Positions 28,399 to 38,274 of a stretch of 64,000 bases of DNA are shown here, piece by piece. The notes beneath the pieces were generated by a model. The model made no database searches, had not been told where the DNA came from, and was given only the letters and a program-made list of their open reading frames with translations. Position 1 is the first letter of the stretch; each line of letters opens with the position of its first letter. Origin of the DNA: Gammaproteobacteria bacterium. GTDB lineage: Bacteria; Pseudomonadota; Gammaproteobacteria; Pseudomonadales; Pseudohongiellaceae. A program made the position numbers and the translations under genes. Where the stretch lies: assembly GCA_018661465.1 (NCBI GenBank), contig JABJIC010000035.1, forward strand, positions 1-64,000, given 5' to 3'.

Positions 28399-30951
28399 AT
28401 GACAAGCAATTACCCCGGAAAACTTTTCTTTCTGATATTTGCAGTACTTACCTTGCTACTAGTCTCTTTATTCAGCAACAGTGTGACGGCACAGCCTCGC
28501 GTCTACCCTGATGCCAGAAGCGGTGGCAATTACATGCATAATTTCTACTTTCCACCTTCGCCCAGTGCGACACCATGGGCGCCGGATTGGTCTCCAGATG
28601 GAGAGTGGATAGCTGTGGCGATGCAAGGCAGTATCTGGAAGCTCGATCCAGACAATGGTGTCTCCTATGAACTGACTTATAACGAAGCATATCATTCGTC
28701 ACCGGATTGGTCCCCGGATGGTCGCTGGATAATCTACACAGCGGACTATAACCATCAGCGAATTCAATTGGAGATCTTTGATACCGAGACTGGGACCTCA
28801 GCCAAACTCACAGACGATCAGGCTATTTATACCGATCCTGTATTTTCTCCTGACGGGAGTATGGTCGCCTATGTATCCACCAATCCCAATGGTTATTTCA
28901 ATGTTTATGTAAGAGCTATTGAGAACGGAGTGTGGGTTGGAGAGCCGATTGCTGTCTCGCGGGACAATGATTATGGCAACAATAGACTCTACTTCGGAAA
29001 CTGGGATATGCACATTACTCCTGCCTGGCTACCTAGCGGCGAAGAGTTATTACTGGTATCCAACCGCAATGTGCCATTGGGTTCAGGAAATGTATTGAGA
29101 GTGCCGGCGGAAGAAGATGGAATACTTAGGGCAGAAACAGTGCTCTCAGAACAGACACTCTATCGAACTCGCCCTGACGTATCCATAGATGGCAAGAGGT
29201 TCGTCTATACGTCTACTAGTGGTTCTGCAGACCAGTTTAATAATTTGTATGTGCAGCCTACTGTCGGCGGCGAGCCGTACAAGATGACTTTCTTTGAACA
29301 TGATGCTTTTCATCCCAGGTGGTCGCCAGATGGAGAATGGATTGCCTTCATTTCAAACGAACCGGGCCTCTCGCAATTAATGTTGCTGGAAACTTATGGA
29401 GGAAAGCTCAAGACAGTAAGTGTTAATGAGCGTCATTACAAACGTCCTATGGGAATATTGCAAGTTAGGGTTAATGAGGCGGGAAATTCGAATATTACTC
29501 ATAATAGGGCACATATCACGGCGGCAGATGGAAAATTCTATTCACCTGACAATGCCTATGCCAGAGCTGGTACCCGCGGAGATATGATCTTCCATAATGC
29601 GGGAGAATTTCAGATTGAGCTGCCCGTGGGCGAGGTCGATCTTACCTTCGTCAAAGGATTTGAATATTTCACTCAGAACGCCAGTGTGGAGATTGAGGCT
29701 GGCGAGATTAGCCGGCTTTCAATTGAGTTGGAGCCAATGACGGATATGGGCGCGAAAGGTTGGTATTCAGCCTCTACCCATGTCCACTCCAACTACGGAG
29801 GCAATTTACATAATACTCTGGAAAATTTGATGATGATGTCCAGGGCAGAGGATCAGGATCTGGTTTTGGAGCAGGTGGCAAATAAAGACAACCGTATTCT
29901 CGACTATCAATATTTTGAACCGGGTGGGAAAGCTCATTCGATTTCGGAACCAGACCAGATTGTGGTTGTGGGCCAGGAGTTCCGGCCTCCGTTTTATGGT
30001 CATGTATTTATGTTCGGGATGAAGGAACACCTCATTTCGCCATTCGTAACAGGGTATGAGGGCACGGCTATTGAAAGCCTGTATCCCAGCAACACAGATA
30101 TGTTTATCAAGGCCAAAGCACAGGGCGCTATTACCGGCTATGTGCATCCTTTTCTTGGGGAAGACGATCCATTGCTTGGTAACTTGGGCGGCGGCAAAGG
30201 CTTTATGGTCGATGCTGCACTGGCAACAACTGATGCCCTGGAATGGTCGGATTCCGCAACTTCGGGTTTTTTCCCTTTGTATGCAGTATGGAATAACGGA
30301 TTGCGAGTTACCGCTACCGGCGGTGAAGACTCCATTTCTTCGCTGCATAGAAGCAAATTAGTCGGGTCATTTCGTACCTATGTTTATACAGGGTCGGCGG
30401 GATTGGGAATGGAGCAGTGGTTTGATGCCATGAAGCGGGGCAGAGCCTTTGTAAGCTCAGGACCGCTTCTGGAAATGAATATTGGAACTTCCCTTCCCGG
30501 TGATACCATCCAATTGCCAGAAGGTGGAGGTAGCGTCACCATTAACGGCCGACTACGTTCGATCACCGACCTCGATGAACTGAAGCTGGTTTGCAATGGA
30601 AATCTGATTGAGAGTTTTCCTTTGCGGCGTGATAAAAATAGTCTTGATATTAGCGCCGAGATCAACATAGAGCGAACTGGTTGGTGTCACCTGCGAACAG
30701 AAGGTGAGAGAGAAGACAGGTTTCCAATGGATGTTGGATATGCTCAGGCGTTTACCAATCCCATTTGGTTTCAAGTAGGGGACGAGCCTATTAGCAACCC
30801 TCAATCAGCACAATATGGATTGGACTGGATTGATAAGTTGCAGCAGTTGGCTGATGCTTGGCCTGGCTGGCGTTCCGAAGAAGAAAAGAGCCATGTCTTC
30901 GGGCAGTTTGATCAGGCGCGACAAGTATACCGCGCTAATCTTAATAGATAG
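28399..30951 (+). CDS. secreted TolB-like propeller + CehA/McbA-type metallohydrolase
   Basis: An 850-residue exported protein. The signal segment (KLFFLIFAVLTLLLVSLF...) is followed by propeller blades with DWSPDGEWIAV, DWSPDGRWIIYTAD, VFSPDGSMVAYVS and RWSPDGEWIAFIS. From about residue 455 a PHP-like region begins with STHVHSNYGG, with GYVHPFLGEDD, GEDS and AFVSSGPLLEM later, as in the CehA/McbA family. Such domains are metal-dependent hydrolases; substrate unknown. The ATG at 28399 is used, but GTG codons at 28387 and 28390 are alternatives and no strong ribosome site decides. It follows glpD by under 40 nt. Confidence 0.82.
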   Translation: MTSNYPGKLFFLIFAVLTLLLVSLFSNSVTAQPRVYPDARSGGNYMHNFYFPPSPSATPWAPDWSPDGEWIAVAMQGSIWKLDPDNGVSYELTYNEAYHSSPDWSPDGRWIIYTADYNHQRIQLEIFDTETGTSAKLTDDQAIYTDPVFSPDGSMVAYVSTNPNGYFNVYVRAIENGVWVGEPIAVSRDNDYGNNRLYFGNWDMHITPAWLPSGEELLLVSNRNVPLGSGNVLRVPAEEDGILRAETVLSEQTLYRTRPDVSIDGKRFVYTSTSGSADQFNNLYVQPTVGGEPYKMTFFEHDAFHPRWSPDGEWIAFISNEPGLSQLMLLETYGGKLKTVSVNERHYKRPMGILQVRVNEAGNSNITHNRAHITAADGKFYSPDNAYARAGTRGDMIFHNAGEFQIELPVGEVDLTFVKGFEYFTQNASVEIEAGEISRLSIELEPMTDMGAKGWYSASTHVHSNYGGNLHNTLENLMMMSRAEDQDLVLEQVANKDNRILDYQYFEPGGKAHSISEPDQIVVVGQEFRPPFYGHVFMFGMKEHLISPFVTGYEGTAIESLYPSNTDMFIKAKAQGAITGYVHPFLGEDDPLLGNLGGGKGFMVDAALATTDALEWSDSATSGFFPLYAVWNNGLRVTATGGEDSISSLHRSKLVGSFRTYVYTGSAGLGMEQWFDAMKRGRAFVSSGPLLEMNIGTSLPGDTIQLPEGGGSVTINGRLRSITDLDELKLVCNGNLIESFPLRRDKNSLDISAEINIERTGWCHLRTEGEREDRFPMDVGYAQAFTNPIWFQVGDEPISNPQSAQYGLDWIDKLQQLADAWPGWRSEEEKSHVFGQFDQARQVYRANLNR

Positions 30952-30997
30952 TTTCAACCAATACCCTCAAACAATAGCTCATCACATAGGAAGTAAA

Positions 30998-33052
30998 ATG
31001 ACGACGCCCTTACATGCTAATCCACTAATTGAGGAGCATGAGCTCCCTCCCTTCGGCCAGATCGAGCCGAGTCATATCGTTCCTGCTATTGAAGCCATTT
31101 TGGAGGACAACCGCCGGATAGTAGCGACTATCACCGAGGCAGGTGACTTTAGCTATGAGGGTCTGGTACTGAGGCTTGAAGAAATTGGTGATCGATTAGA
31201 CAAGGCATGGTCGCCGGTAGAGCATATGAATGGCGTAGTTAACAGCGACGAACTGCGCGAAGCTTACAATGCCTGTTTGCCGAAAATAAGTGAGTTTCGA
31301 ACAGAGCTTGGACAGAATAGAGTCCTTTATCAAGGATTTAAAACTCTCTCCCAGAGTGATGAATTTGACACTCTTTCAGCTGCGCAGAAAAAAGCCATTG
31401 AGAATTCTTTGCGGGACTTTCGTCTCTCGGGTGTTGCTCTCGATGATGAAAAGAAAGCGTGTTTCGCCGAGCTGAGCAAACAGCTATCAGAGGTCACCAG
31501 TCAATTTGCTGATCATGTAATGGATGCCACCGGAGCGTGGAGTAAATTAATAAACGATCCAGCGGAATTATCAGGCGTTCCCGATGGTGCCCTCAGTCTC
31601 GCCAAGCAGGCGGCGGAGCTGAAAGGCGAAGGCGGTTATTTGCTAACTCTGGATTTTCCATCCTACTTTCCAGTGATGAGTCATTGCGACAATGCTGAGT
31701 TGCGACGTGAAATCAGTCAAGCCGTGGGGACCCGAGCGTCGGAATATGGACCTCATGCCGGGAAATTCGACAATTCCGATTTGATGATTCAGATATTGAG
31801 TCTAAGAAAGGAATTGGCGCAGCTACTTTCATTCTCAAACTCAGCTGAAAATTCTTTGGCGACAAAAATGGCCGATACTCCTGCTCAGGTCATGGATTTT
31901 CTTAATGATCTCGCGGTGAAGTCTAAGGCTGCGTCACAAGCTGAGTTTAAGGAGCTCGAGGATTTTGCCGAAACCAAATACGGTATTGAATCGCTCAATC
32001 CCTGGGATGTGGCTTTTTATACCGAGAAGCTTAAGAAAGAAAAGTTTGATTTATCCGATGAACAATTGCGTCCCTATTTTCCTGCTCCTGTAGTCATCTC
32101 AGGCATGTTTCAGGTCGTCAATAAGCTCTTCGAAATAGATGTACAGGAAACTACGGATATTGCTACATGGCATGATGACGCAACGACTTATGATATCTAT
32201 AAAGATGGCCAGATAATCGCTCGCTTCTATCTCGATCTCTATGCTCGAAGTAAAAAGCGTGGCGGGGCATGGATGGATGAATGTCGATCGAGGAGGGAAC
32301 TTGCCGATGGCAGCGTGCAGTTACCGGTTGCCTATCTCACCTGCAATTTTCCCGGACCGGTTGGTGATACGCCGGCTCTCCTTAGCCATAACGATGTGGT
32401 CACTTTGTTTCATGAGTTTGGACATGGTCTGCATCACATGCTAACCCGTATCGATTGTGCAGCTGTATCAGGAATTAGGGGTGTGGCTTGGGATGCGGTG
32501 GAGTTACCTAGTCAGTTTCTTGAGAATTGGTGCTGGCAGAGAGAATCTCTGGAGTTTATCTCGAGTCATTATGAAACAGGCGAATCACTGCCCGCAGAAC
32601 TGTTGGATAAAATGTTGGCGGCCAAGAACTTTCAGTCAGCCATGCATATGGTTAGGCAATTGGAGTTTTCTCTGTTTGACATGCGACTGCATATGGAATT
32701 TTCAATTGATGAAGAGAATCAAATCCAGAAGATTCTAGATGAAGTTAGGAGCCAGGTTACGGTAGTTCCTGTATCCTCGGAGAATCGCTTCCAAAACGCG
32801 TTTTCTCATATCTTCGGCAGCCCAGTCGGTTACGGGGCAGGTTACTATAGTTATAAGTGGGCTGAAGTACTCTCTGCAGACGCATTTGGTCTATTTGAAG
32901 AAGAAGGAATATTTAATCCGGCAACGGGTGAGAAGTTTCTCTCAACTGTGCTTTCCAGTGGTGGATCACAGGATGCCATGGATCTGTTTGTTGCTTTTCG
33001 CGGAAGAGAGCCTGAAGTTGATGCTCTCCTAAGACAGGAAGGAATTGCTTAG
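30998..33052 (+). CDS. prlC: oligopeptidase A (M3 metallopeptidase)
   Basis: A 684-residue peptidase matching E. coli OpdA in length (680). The zinc motif HEFGH lies in VVTLFHEFGHGLHHMLTR, and the substrate-binding GAGYYSYKWAEVLSADAF near the end is typical of M3. It degrades short peptides, including cleaved signal peptides, in the cytoplasm. The ATG at 30998 has AGGAAG 5 nt upstream and gives the family start NPLIEEHELPPF. The frame is open from 30815 inside the previous gene, but that extension is rejected. Confidence 0.96.
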   Translation: MTTPLHANPLIEEHELPPFGQIEPSHIVPAIEAILEDNRRIVATITEAGDFSYEGLVLRLEEIGDRLDKAWSPVEHMNGVVNSDELREAYNACLPKISEFRTELGQNRVLYQGFKTLSQSDEFDTLSAAQKKAIENSLRDFRLSGVALDDEKKACFAELSKQLSEVTSQFADHVMDATGAWSKLINDPAELSGVPDGALSLAKQAAELKGEGGYLLTLDFPSYFPVMSHCDNAELRREISQAVGTRASEYGPHAGKFDNSDLMIQILSLRKELAQLLSFSNSAENSLATKMADTPAQVMDFLNDLAVKSKAASQAEFKELEDFAETKYGIESLNPWDVAFYTEKLKKEKFDLSDEQLRPYFPAPVVISGMFQVVNKLFEIDVQETTDIATWHDDATTYDIYKDGQIIARFYLDLYARSKKRGGAWMDECRSRRELADGSVQLPVAYLTCNFPGPVGDTPALLSHNDVVTLFHEFGHGLHHMLTRIDCAAVSGIRGVAWDAVELPSQFLENWCWQRESLEFISSHYETGESLPAELLDKMLAAKNFQSAMHMVRQLEFSLFDMRLHMEFSIDEENQIQKILDEVRSQVTVVPVSSENRFQNAFSHIFGSPVGYGAGYYSYKWAEVLSADAFGLFEEEGIFNPATGEKFLSTVLSSGGSQDAMDLFVAFRGREPEVDALLRQEGIA

Positions 33053-33061
33053 TAGTGATTC

Positions 33062-34495
33062 CTATGCCGGAATATTTTTCGGTGTTTGTGAGGATTTTCC
33101 TAAAAGACCTATTCCCAAAAATGCCATGCCCACAGAGATGAAGGCATTCATATAATTGAAGAAAGCGTACGGTGCGTATTCCAATACAGGAACGCCAAGA
33201 GTTGCCGCGTAGAATGCGCCAGCCGTCGTCCAGGGGATCAGTCCAGTTGTTAGAGTAGATCCTTCCTCCACTGATCTGGACAAGATTGCTTCATCCAATT
33301 CCATTTGTTCATATTTAGCCTTGAATAACTGGCAGCTGAGGATAATCGAAATATAGGCTTCTCCCATGGCGATGTTTCCCATGAAGCCAGTAACGATAGT
33401 GGAAAAGATTAATCCAGTGACATGCTGGATTCGCGAAATAAGCCCCGCCAATAACGTATCAAGCAATTTGCTGCCATGGAGAATGCCTCCAAGCGCCAGT
33501 GCCATTAATGCCAGCATGAGAGTCCAGCTCATGCTGTAAATACCGCCGCGACCAAGCAAGTCATCAAGACTGGAAATGCCAGTATTACCAGGTGTATTTA
33601 TCCATAGTGCATTTAGCACATCGACTGGGCTTTGCCCCTGATAAGCGATTGCTATGCAAAGGGCTAAAAGGACGCTGCTACTCATAGCAATTTCTGCAGC
33701 GACTTTTCTTATGCTCAACACGGCCAGAAGAATGATAGGTGCTAGAGTTATTATCGGAGCCAAACCATATGACGCTAGTAAGGCCTGTTGAATCTCCAAA
33801 ATCCTGAAGCCGAAATTCCCGCCCTCGCTATGGGATATGCCTATAAACAGAAATATGAAAAATGCGATAAGGAAAGAAGGAGCAGTTGTGAACATCATCG
33901 AATAGATATGGCGATAGAGGTTTGTGCCTGCACTCATGGCGGCCAAATTAGTTGTGTCGGAAATGGGAGACATCTTGTCACCGAATGTAGCTCCACATAC
34001 AACCATGCCGGCAACAATGGGAAGCGGGATTCCCAGTGCTGACCCAATGCCGATAAAAACCACTCCAAGAGTGCCTACAGTTCCCCAGGATGTCCCGGTG
34101 GCAACAGACATGATGGCGCAGAGAATCAATCCGATTGGGAGGAAGGATGTTGGCCCAAGCCAATTCAGACCGTAATACATAAGTGCGGCAATGGTGCCGC
34201 ACTGCATAAAGCTGGCTATGACCATGCCTATTAAGAGAAAGATATAAATTGCAGGAAGTGCTCTGGTGATGGCGGCACTCATCATCTCGCGTAGGGCTTG
34301 CCAGGAATAACCCAGGTAAATTGCATTGCAGACTGCCCAGGTCAAACAGAGGAACATCAGACTGTGAAGATCAATTTCGAATAGAAATAGGCCGATTGAG
34401 ATTATGCCGATGACGCCTGAGAAGCACAGCAGTGCTTGTATGAAGCTTGCTTGGCGAATTTTATTGGTTTGATTTTCCGACATGGACTCCAGCAT
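33062..34495 (-). CDS. nhaC: Na+/H+ antiporter, NhaC family
   Basis: A 477-residue protein with about twelve hydrophobic segments. SVATGTSWGTVGTLGVVFIGIG (about 125-147, read as overlapping motifs), VVCGATFGDKMSPISDTTNLAA and EGSTLTTGLIPWTTAGAFYA are typical of NhaC-type antiporters. It would exchange sodium for protons across the inner membrane, although some relatives exchange organic anions. Convergent with prlC, 9 nt apart. An ATG at 34483 is an alternative start. Confidence 0.9.
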   Translation of the reverse strand: MLESMSENQTNKIRQASFIQALLCFSGVIGIISIGLFLFEIDLHSLMFLCLTWAVCNAIYLGYSWQALREMMSAAITRALPAIYIFLLIGMVIASFMQCGTIAALMYYGLNWLGPTSFLPIGLILCAIMSVATGTSWGTVGTLGVVFIGIGSALGIPLPIVAGMVVCGATFGDKMSPISDTTNLAAMSAGTNLYRHIYSMMFTTAPSFLIAFFIFLFIGISHSEGGNFGFRILEIQQALLASYGLAPIITLAPIILLAVLSIRKVAAEIAMSSSVLLALCIAIAYQGQSPVDVLNALWINTPGNTGISSLDDLLGRGGIYSMSWTLMLALMALALGGILHGSKLLDTLLAGLISRIQHVTGLIFSTIVTGFMGNIAMGEAYISIILSCQLFKAKYEQMELDEAILSRSVEEGSTLTTGLIPWTTAGAFYAATLGVPVLEYAPYAFFNYMNAFISVGMAFLGIGLLGKSSQTPKNIPA

Positions 34496-34564
34496 ATAAA
34501 CAATTGGGATGAGAGTAAAACTTTGCTAAGCTCGAATCAGAAAATAAATCAGGGAAACTTTCAA

Positions 34565-35974
34565 ATGAGCCGCGCGAGCCTACTAAACCAAACAATCTCA
34601 GTCTTGTTCTCATCATTCGCAATTGTTTTTAGTGCCTATGGCGCCGTCCCGGAGGCCACCATAAGCGGCCCCATTGCTGCTGATAAAGCTGGAAGTGGGA
34701 CTCTAAACACTATTTATAGTGCTTCTGGAATCAACCTGGATGACGGGAATTATGTCGAGGAAGAATATTTTATCGAGGGTCGAGCAAATCGCTACAGCAA
34801 CCCGGAAATGATGAATGCTGACATTCTTGATGGTGGTCATCGGTATAAGACCCGGTTGGTCGTGCGCCGGCCTGAAGCATCGTCGTCCTTTAACGGTATC
34901 GTAATTGTTGAATGGATAAATGTAACTGGCGGGCCAGATAAGGATATTGATTGGTGGCTTTCCGGAGAACATTTTATTCGCAATGGCTATGCCTATGTTG
35001 TGGTTTCAGCTCAGCAAATGGGTATTGATACCATGAAGGACTGGAGCTCTGAGCGATATGGAAGCCTTGATGTTACCCATGATGGAATGGTTGCCCAGGA
35101 TGCTTTGTCCTACGATATTTTTTCAGCAGTAGGCAAGGCGATTAATAGAGTAGGGGAGAGTTCTGCCCGCGGTGAAGTAGACATATTGGATGGCTTGAAA
35201 GCTGAGCAGATTATCGCTACAGGACATTCTCAATCTGCTAGTCGTCTAGCAAATTATCTAAATAATATTCACCCTCTTGAGCCTGTCTACGATGGCATGA
35301 TGGTTCACGGTGGTGGAGGTCGAATCCGTGACGATCAGGATGTGAAGATATTCAAGATCATGTCGGAGACCGATATGCCTCGCCGTGCTGCAACTCCTCA
35401 GCCGAACACGAATAATTTCCGCCAGTGGGAAGTGGCTGGCACCTCCCATGTAGGCTATAGATTCGAAATGGAGTACTCAAAGGTGCGTTTGCTTAGAGAA
35501 GGTTTACCATTGGCTCAGGCAGAACTCCGAGATGCGGGTTGCGCAATTCCGGAATATAGCCGAGTTCCTTTTCACGATGCTATGAATGCAGCCTATGAGC
35601 ATCTGGTGGCATGGATAAAAGATGATGTCCCTCCACCAGTAGCGGAGCCTCTGCAAGTGGGCAAGATGTTTCCAGAGCTGGAATTTGCTCGGGATGAAAT
35701 GGGCAATATTCTTGGAGGAATCAGGTTGGCCGAACATGCAGTTCCTACCGCGCGAAATACGGGGTTGAATAACGGCAGTAATCGCTTCTGCTTTCTCTAT
35801 GGTTCCCACGAGCCATTCGAGAAGGACGTTCTCGATGATTTATATTCAAGTCATGAGGTATATGTGAACAGGGTGAGAGAAGTGGTAGAGGAAAACCTTG
35901 CCGATGGATATATTCTACCTTACGCAGCCGAGCGCACTATTCGTCAGGCTGAAGCGTCATCTGTCGGTAACTAG
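34565..35974 (+). CDS. secreted alpha/beta hydrolase (Abhydrolase_10-type)
   Basis: A 469-residue exported protein: signal peptide LLNQTISVLFSSFAIVFSAYG, then the nucleophile elbow GHSQS in IIATGHSQSASRLANYLN, about residue 223. VEWINVTGGPDKDIDWW and the late AGTSHVGY, with a possible catalytic His, match a family of uncharacterised alpha/beta hydrolase-domain proteins. It probably hydrolyses an ester in the periplasm or outside the cell. ATG at 34565 with AGGGA upstream; the longer frame from 34436 is rejected for lack of a signal peptide start. Confidence 0.82.
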   Translation: MSRASLLNQTISVLFSSFAIVFSAYGAVPEATISGPIAADKAGSGTLNTIYSASGINLDDGNYVEEEYFIEGRANRYSNPEMMNADILDGGHRYKTRLVVRRPEASSSFNGIVIVEWINVTGGPDKDIDWWLSGEHFIRNGYAYVVVSAQQMGIDTMKDWSSERYGSLDVTHDGMVAQDALSYDIFSAVGKAINRVGESSARGEVDILDGLKAEQIIATGHSQSASRLANYLNNIHPLEPVYDGMMVHGGGGRIRDDQDVKIFKIMSETDMPRRAATPQPNTNNFRQWEVAGTSHVGYRFEMEYSKVRLLREGLPLAQAELRDAGCAIPEYSRVPFHDAMNAAYEHLVAWIKDDVPPPVAEPLQVGKMFPELEFARDEMGNILGGIRLAEHAVPTARNTGLNNGSNRFCFLYGSHEPFEKDVLDDLYSSHEVYVNRVREVVEENLADGYILPYAAERTIRQAEASSVGN

Positions 35975-36033
35975 GTATAGAGGAAGAGAAGTAAGAGTTA
36001 AGTAGCAGATGGCGACAGAATAAGATTTTCACA

Positions 36034-36528
36034 CTATTTCGAAAGCAAAGTCGCCAGTGCCTTGCTTCGGTTTGACCATTGCTGTTTAACCTCGTCAGAA
36101 AAATTGGCCAGATCCTTGTCCATCTGCATGGATATTTTAAGTTTGGTTTTCTGGTCAAGCTGTTCGAAATCCACAGTAACTCTATTGGGGCAGGCCTCTC
36201 CATTGCTGGCTTTCCAGCTGAAAATAAGCTGGCGAGGCCGGTCAATTCTTTGGTACGCCCCGCTGTAGGTAATGTCCTTGCCACCTCGTTGGACCTTATA
36301 GGAGAATTCGCCTCGAGGCCTGACTTCATTATGAAGGTCAATTAGGTGTTCGCCCTTATTGCCGGCGGCAAACATCCATTTGCCAACAAAAGTCGGTATT
36401 AACCAGTGGTCATATACTTTTTCGGCAGGCGCAGAAATGGTTCTGCTTACAGAAAGGCTCATTTGTTTGGGTTTTTCAGCTTTTTCCTGTCCGTCGAGTT
36501 CGAACATGGACATTTGATTATTTTGCAT
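36034..36528 (-). CDS. SRPBCC (AHSA1/START-like) domain protein
   Basis: A 164-residue protein with the AHSA1-type motif SRTISAPAEKVYDHWLIPTFVGKWMF and a C-terminal helix ending QQWSNRSKALATLLSK. Such domains bind hydrophobic ligands; here nothing identifies the ligand. No signal peptide. The start lies 1 nt after the stop of the cytochrome gene (TAG-T-ATG), so translation is probably coupled to it. A linked role with the upstream oxidoreductase is inference. Met6 or Met8 could also be the start. Confidence 0.82.
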   Translation of the reverse strand: MQNNQMSMFELDGQEKAEKPKQMSLSVSRTISAPAEKVYDHWLIPTFVGKWMFAAGNKGEHLIDLHNEVRPRGEFSYKVQRGGKDITYSGAYQRIDRPRQLIFSWKASNGEACPNRVTVDFEQLDQKTKLKISMQMDKDLANFSDEVKQQWSNRSKALATLLSK

Positions 36529-36529
36529 A

Positions 36530-36904
36530 CTAGTCGTTTGTTGAATATGGATTAGTTGGAAGAAAAGCTTCAGTCAATGAAGGTCGTCGTGACGCAGTTT
36601 TGGGTCCATAATTAAGGGTCAGGTATCCCAGAATAGTATCCTCAAGAGAGGAATCCAATTCTTTCAGCCCTTGGGTGTCTTGCATCCATCTAATACGGCT
36701 TAGCCAAACTTCTCGGGTTCCAGAGTTCTGGGAAATAAGCTGCGAGCTATGGCATTCAGTACAGGTGCTTTGAACCACTTCCCAGTCCCCAGTTTTTTCC
36801 AAGCTACTCGCTACCGAATTTTCTAAAGAGCAGGAGCTAAGAAACAAGGTGCTGATGCAGGCTATCAACAATAAGAGCATTTTTTTTGTCTGTAGCTGAC
36901 TCAT
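36530..36904 (-). CDS. small c-type cytochrome lipoprotein, partner of the sulfite oxidase-like protein
   Basis: 124 residues. The N-terminal hydrophobic segment ends in the lipobox LSSC (Cys25), so the protein is probably a lipoprotein. One haem-binding CTECH (Cys48-Cys51-His52) follows. The arrangement resembles SorB-like monohaem subunits that accept electrons from sulfite dehydrogenase. The ATG at 36904 lies one base after the upstream TAG. A TTG at 36913 in frame is less likely. Confidence 0.8.
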   Translation of the reverse strand: MSQLQTKKMLLLLIACISTLFLSSCSLENSVASSLEKTGDWEVVQSTCTECHSSQLISQNSGTREVWLSRIRWMQDTQGLKELDSSLEDTILGYLTLNYGPKTASRRPSLTEAFLPTNPYSTND

Positions 36905-36905
36905 A

Positions 36906-38219
36906 CTAGACAACCTGAACGGCTATGCGGTGACAGGCATTGTTGAGATAGCCTCTAGGGTTCCATCCAGGCACTAACATTGGTTGTGATTTGCCTCGAG
37001 CGTCCATGGCTCGAGCCCAGACTTCGTAATATCCTGGTTCTGGGAATTGTATCCAGGTTTCCCAGTCCTGCCATGCCAGTCTATTGCTTGCGCTCTGCAG
37101 TGCTGAAGGAATCCAGGTAGCGCCAAAGTCGATAGAGAGAAAGACTCCACTAAGCTGATCATCCCCAGCCCAAGCATGTCCTCTAATAATCATGCGTTCA
37201 CGTAAATCATGGCTCAGACCAGATTGAGGAAAAGTTATTAAAGACTTCACCGGCATAGATTCGATGATCTTCATATCCTCATTGGGAACTCTGCTGCCGG
37301 GGGCTACACTCTGCTTGGGAACCGAGTAAGAAGGAGCGGCCATTTTTTCGCCATCGTGAAGTTGATCTCGAACCACGATTCTATTCAGCCATTTGCCGGA
37401 TACAGAACCTGGCCACCCTGCGCATATCAAACGCAGGGGATAGCCATTCTGCATAGGAATGTCCTCACCATTCATCTGCCAGGCAATCAGGGTTTCTCTT
37501 TCCATTGCCTTGCCAATTGGTACACCTCTGGAGATGGGGTCGCGGTCTGGATCGCCACTGGTATGGGTGTCGGCGCCGTAATAGCCAATATATTCAGCAT
37601 CCGCCTTGAGGCCGCAATAATTTAAAACATCTCTTAGGCGTATGCCTGTAAAGCTGGGGCAGCCGATGGCGCCGGTAGTCCATTGGTTACCGCTAGCAGC
37701 GGGAGCAAATTCGCTACGGCCATTTCCACCACATTCCAACTGTAACTGTAGGGTGACCTCTTCGAACCGTTGTCGTAATTCCTCTATTGAGAAGCTGACG
37801 GGACGTTCACATGACTCGCCGCCAATCTCCAACAACCAAGTCTCGGGATTTACATTCTCAGGGGGAATTCCGTTGTTTCTAACAAACATACGGGAATTTG
37901 GGGTGACAGAGTCATCGAGTAAATGAGCGGGGGTTTCGGCGTTAACTGGTCTGTTGTTAAGAACAATCAGTCCGTCTTTTCCTGGGATTTGATCTACTGC
38001 AGACTCAGCTGCGAAAGCAGCGGGTATAAGTCCCGCAGGCATAAAACGTGAGAAGGGAATAGTCATTCCCAAGGCCGTGCTCATTGCCACTAATCCGCTT
38101 TTCTTTAGAAAGCCACGACGGCTAAGGGCATGGCTTTGTCTGCCCCAGAGTACACGATCCGCAGCAACAGGATCATCGGCGTAGAGTTGGTTAATTTCTG
38201 GCTTATCAGAATTATTCAC
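36906..38219 (-). CDS. sulfite oxidase-family molybdopterin oxidoreductase (SorA-like)
   Basis: 437 residues with a twin-arginine signal (LSRRGFLKK, about 32-40). The molybdenum-ligating cysteine is Cys163 in LQLECGGNGRSEF; GYYGADTHTSGDPDRDPISRG and RLICAGWPGSVSGKWLNRI match the oxidoreductase molybdopterin domain, followed by a Mo-co dimerisation domain (FLSIDFGATWIPSAL). It would oxidise sulfite or a related compound in the periplasm and pass electrons to the cytochrome encoded next. First gene of a three-gene unit with 1-nt gaps. Confidence 0.88.
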   Translation of the reverse strand: MNNSDKPEINQLYADDPVAADRVLWGRQSHALSRRGFLKKSGLVAMSTALGMTIPFSRFMPAGLIPAAFAAESAVDQIPGKDGLIVLNNRPVNAETPAHLLDDSVTPNSRMFVRNNGIPPENVNPETWLLEIGGESCERPVSFSIEELRQRFEEVTLQLQLECGGNGRSEFAPAASGNQWTTGAIGCPSFTGIRLRDVLNYCGLKADAEYIGYYGADTHTSGDPDRDPISRGVPIGKAMERETLIAWQMNGEDIPMQNGYPLRLICAGWPGSVSGKWLNRIVVRDQLHDGEKMAAPSYSVPKQSVAPGSRVPNEDMKIIESMPVKSLITFPQSGLSHDLRERMIIRGHAWAGDDQLSGVFLSIDFGATWIPSALQSASNRLAWQDWETWIQFPEPGYYEVWARAMDARGKSQPMLVPGWNPRGYLNNACHRIAVQVV

Positions 38220-38274
38220 TAGAGCTCCCTTTCCTAATTCCTTTTACATTTTTGTTTTTAGTTCTGACTTTCTA

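Noticed and set aside
30815..30997. Longer start for oligopeptidase A
   Set aside because: The extension overlaps the previous gene and lacks the family N-terminus; ATG 30998 has a good ribosome site.
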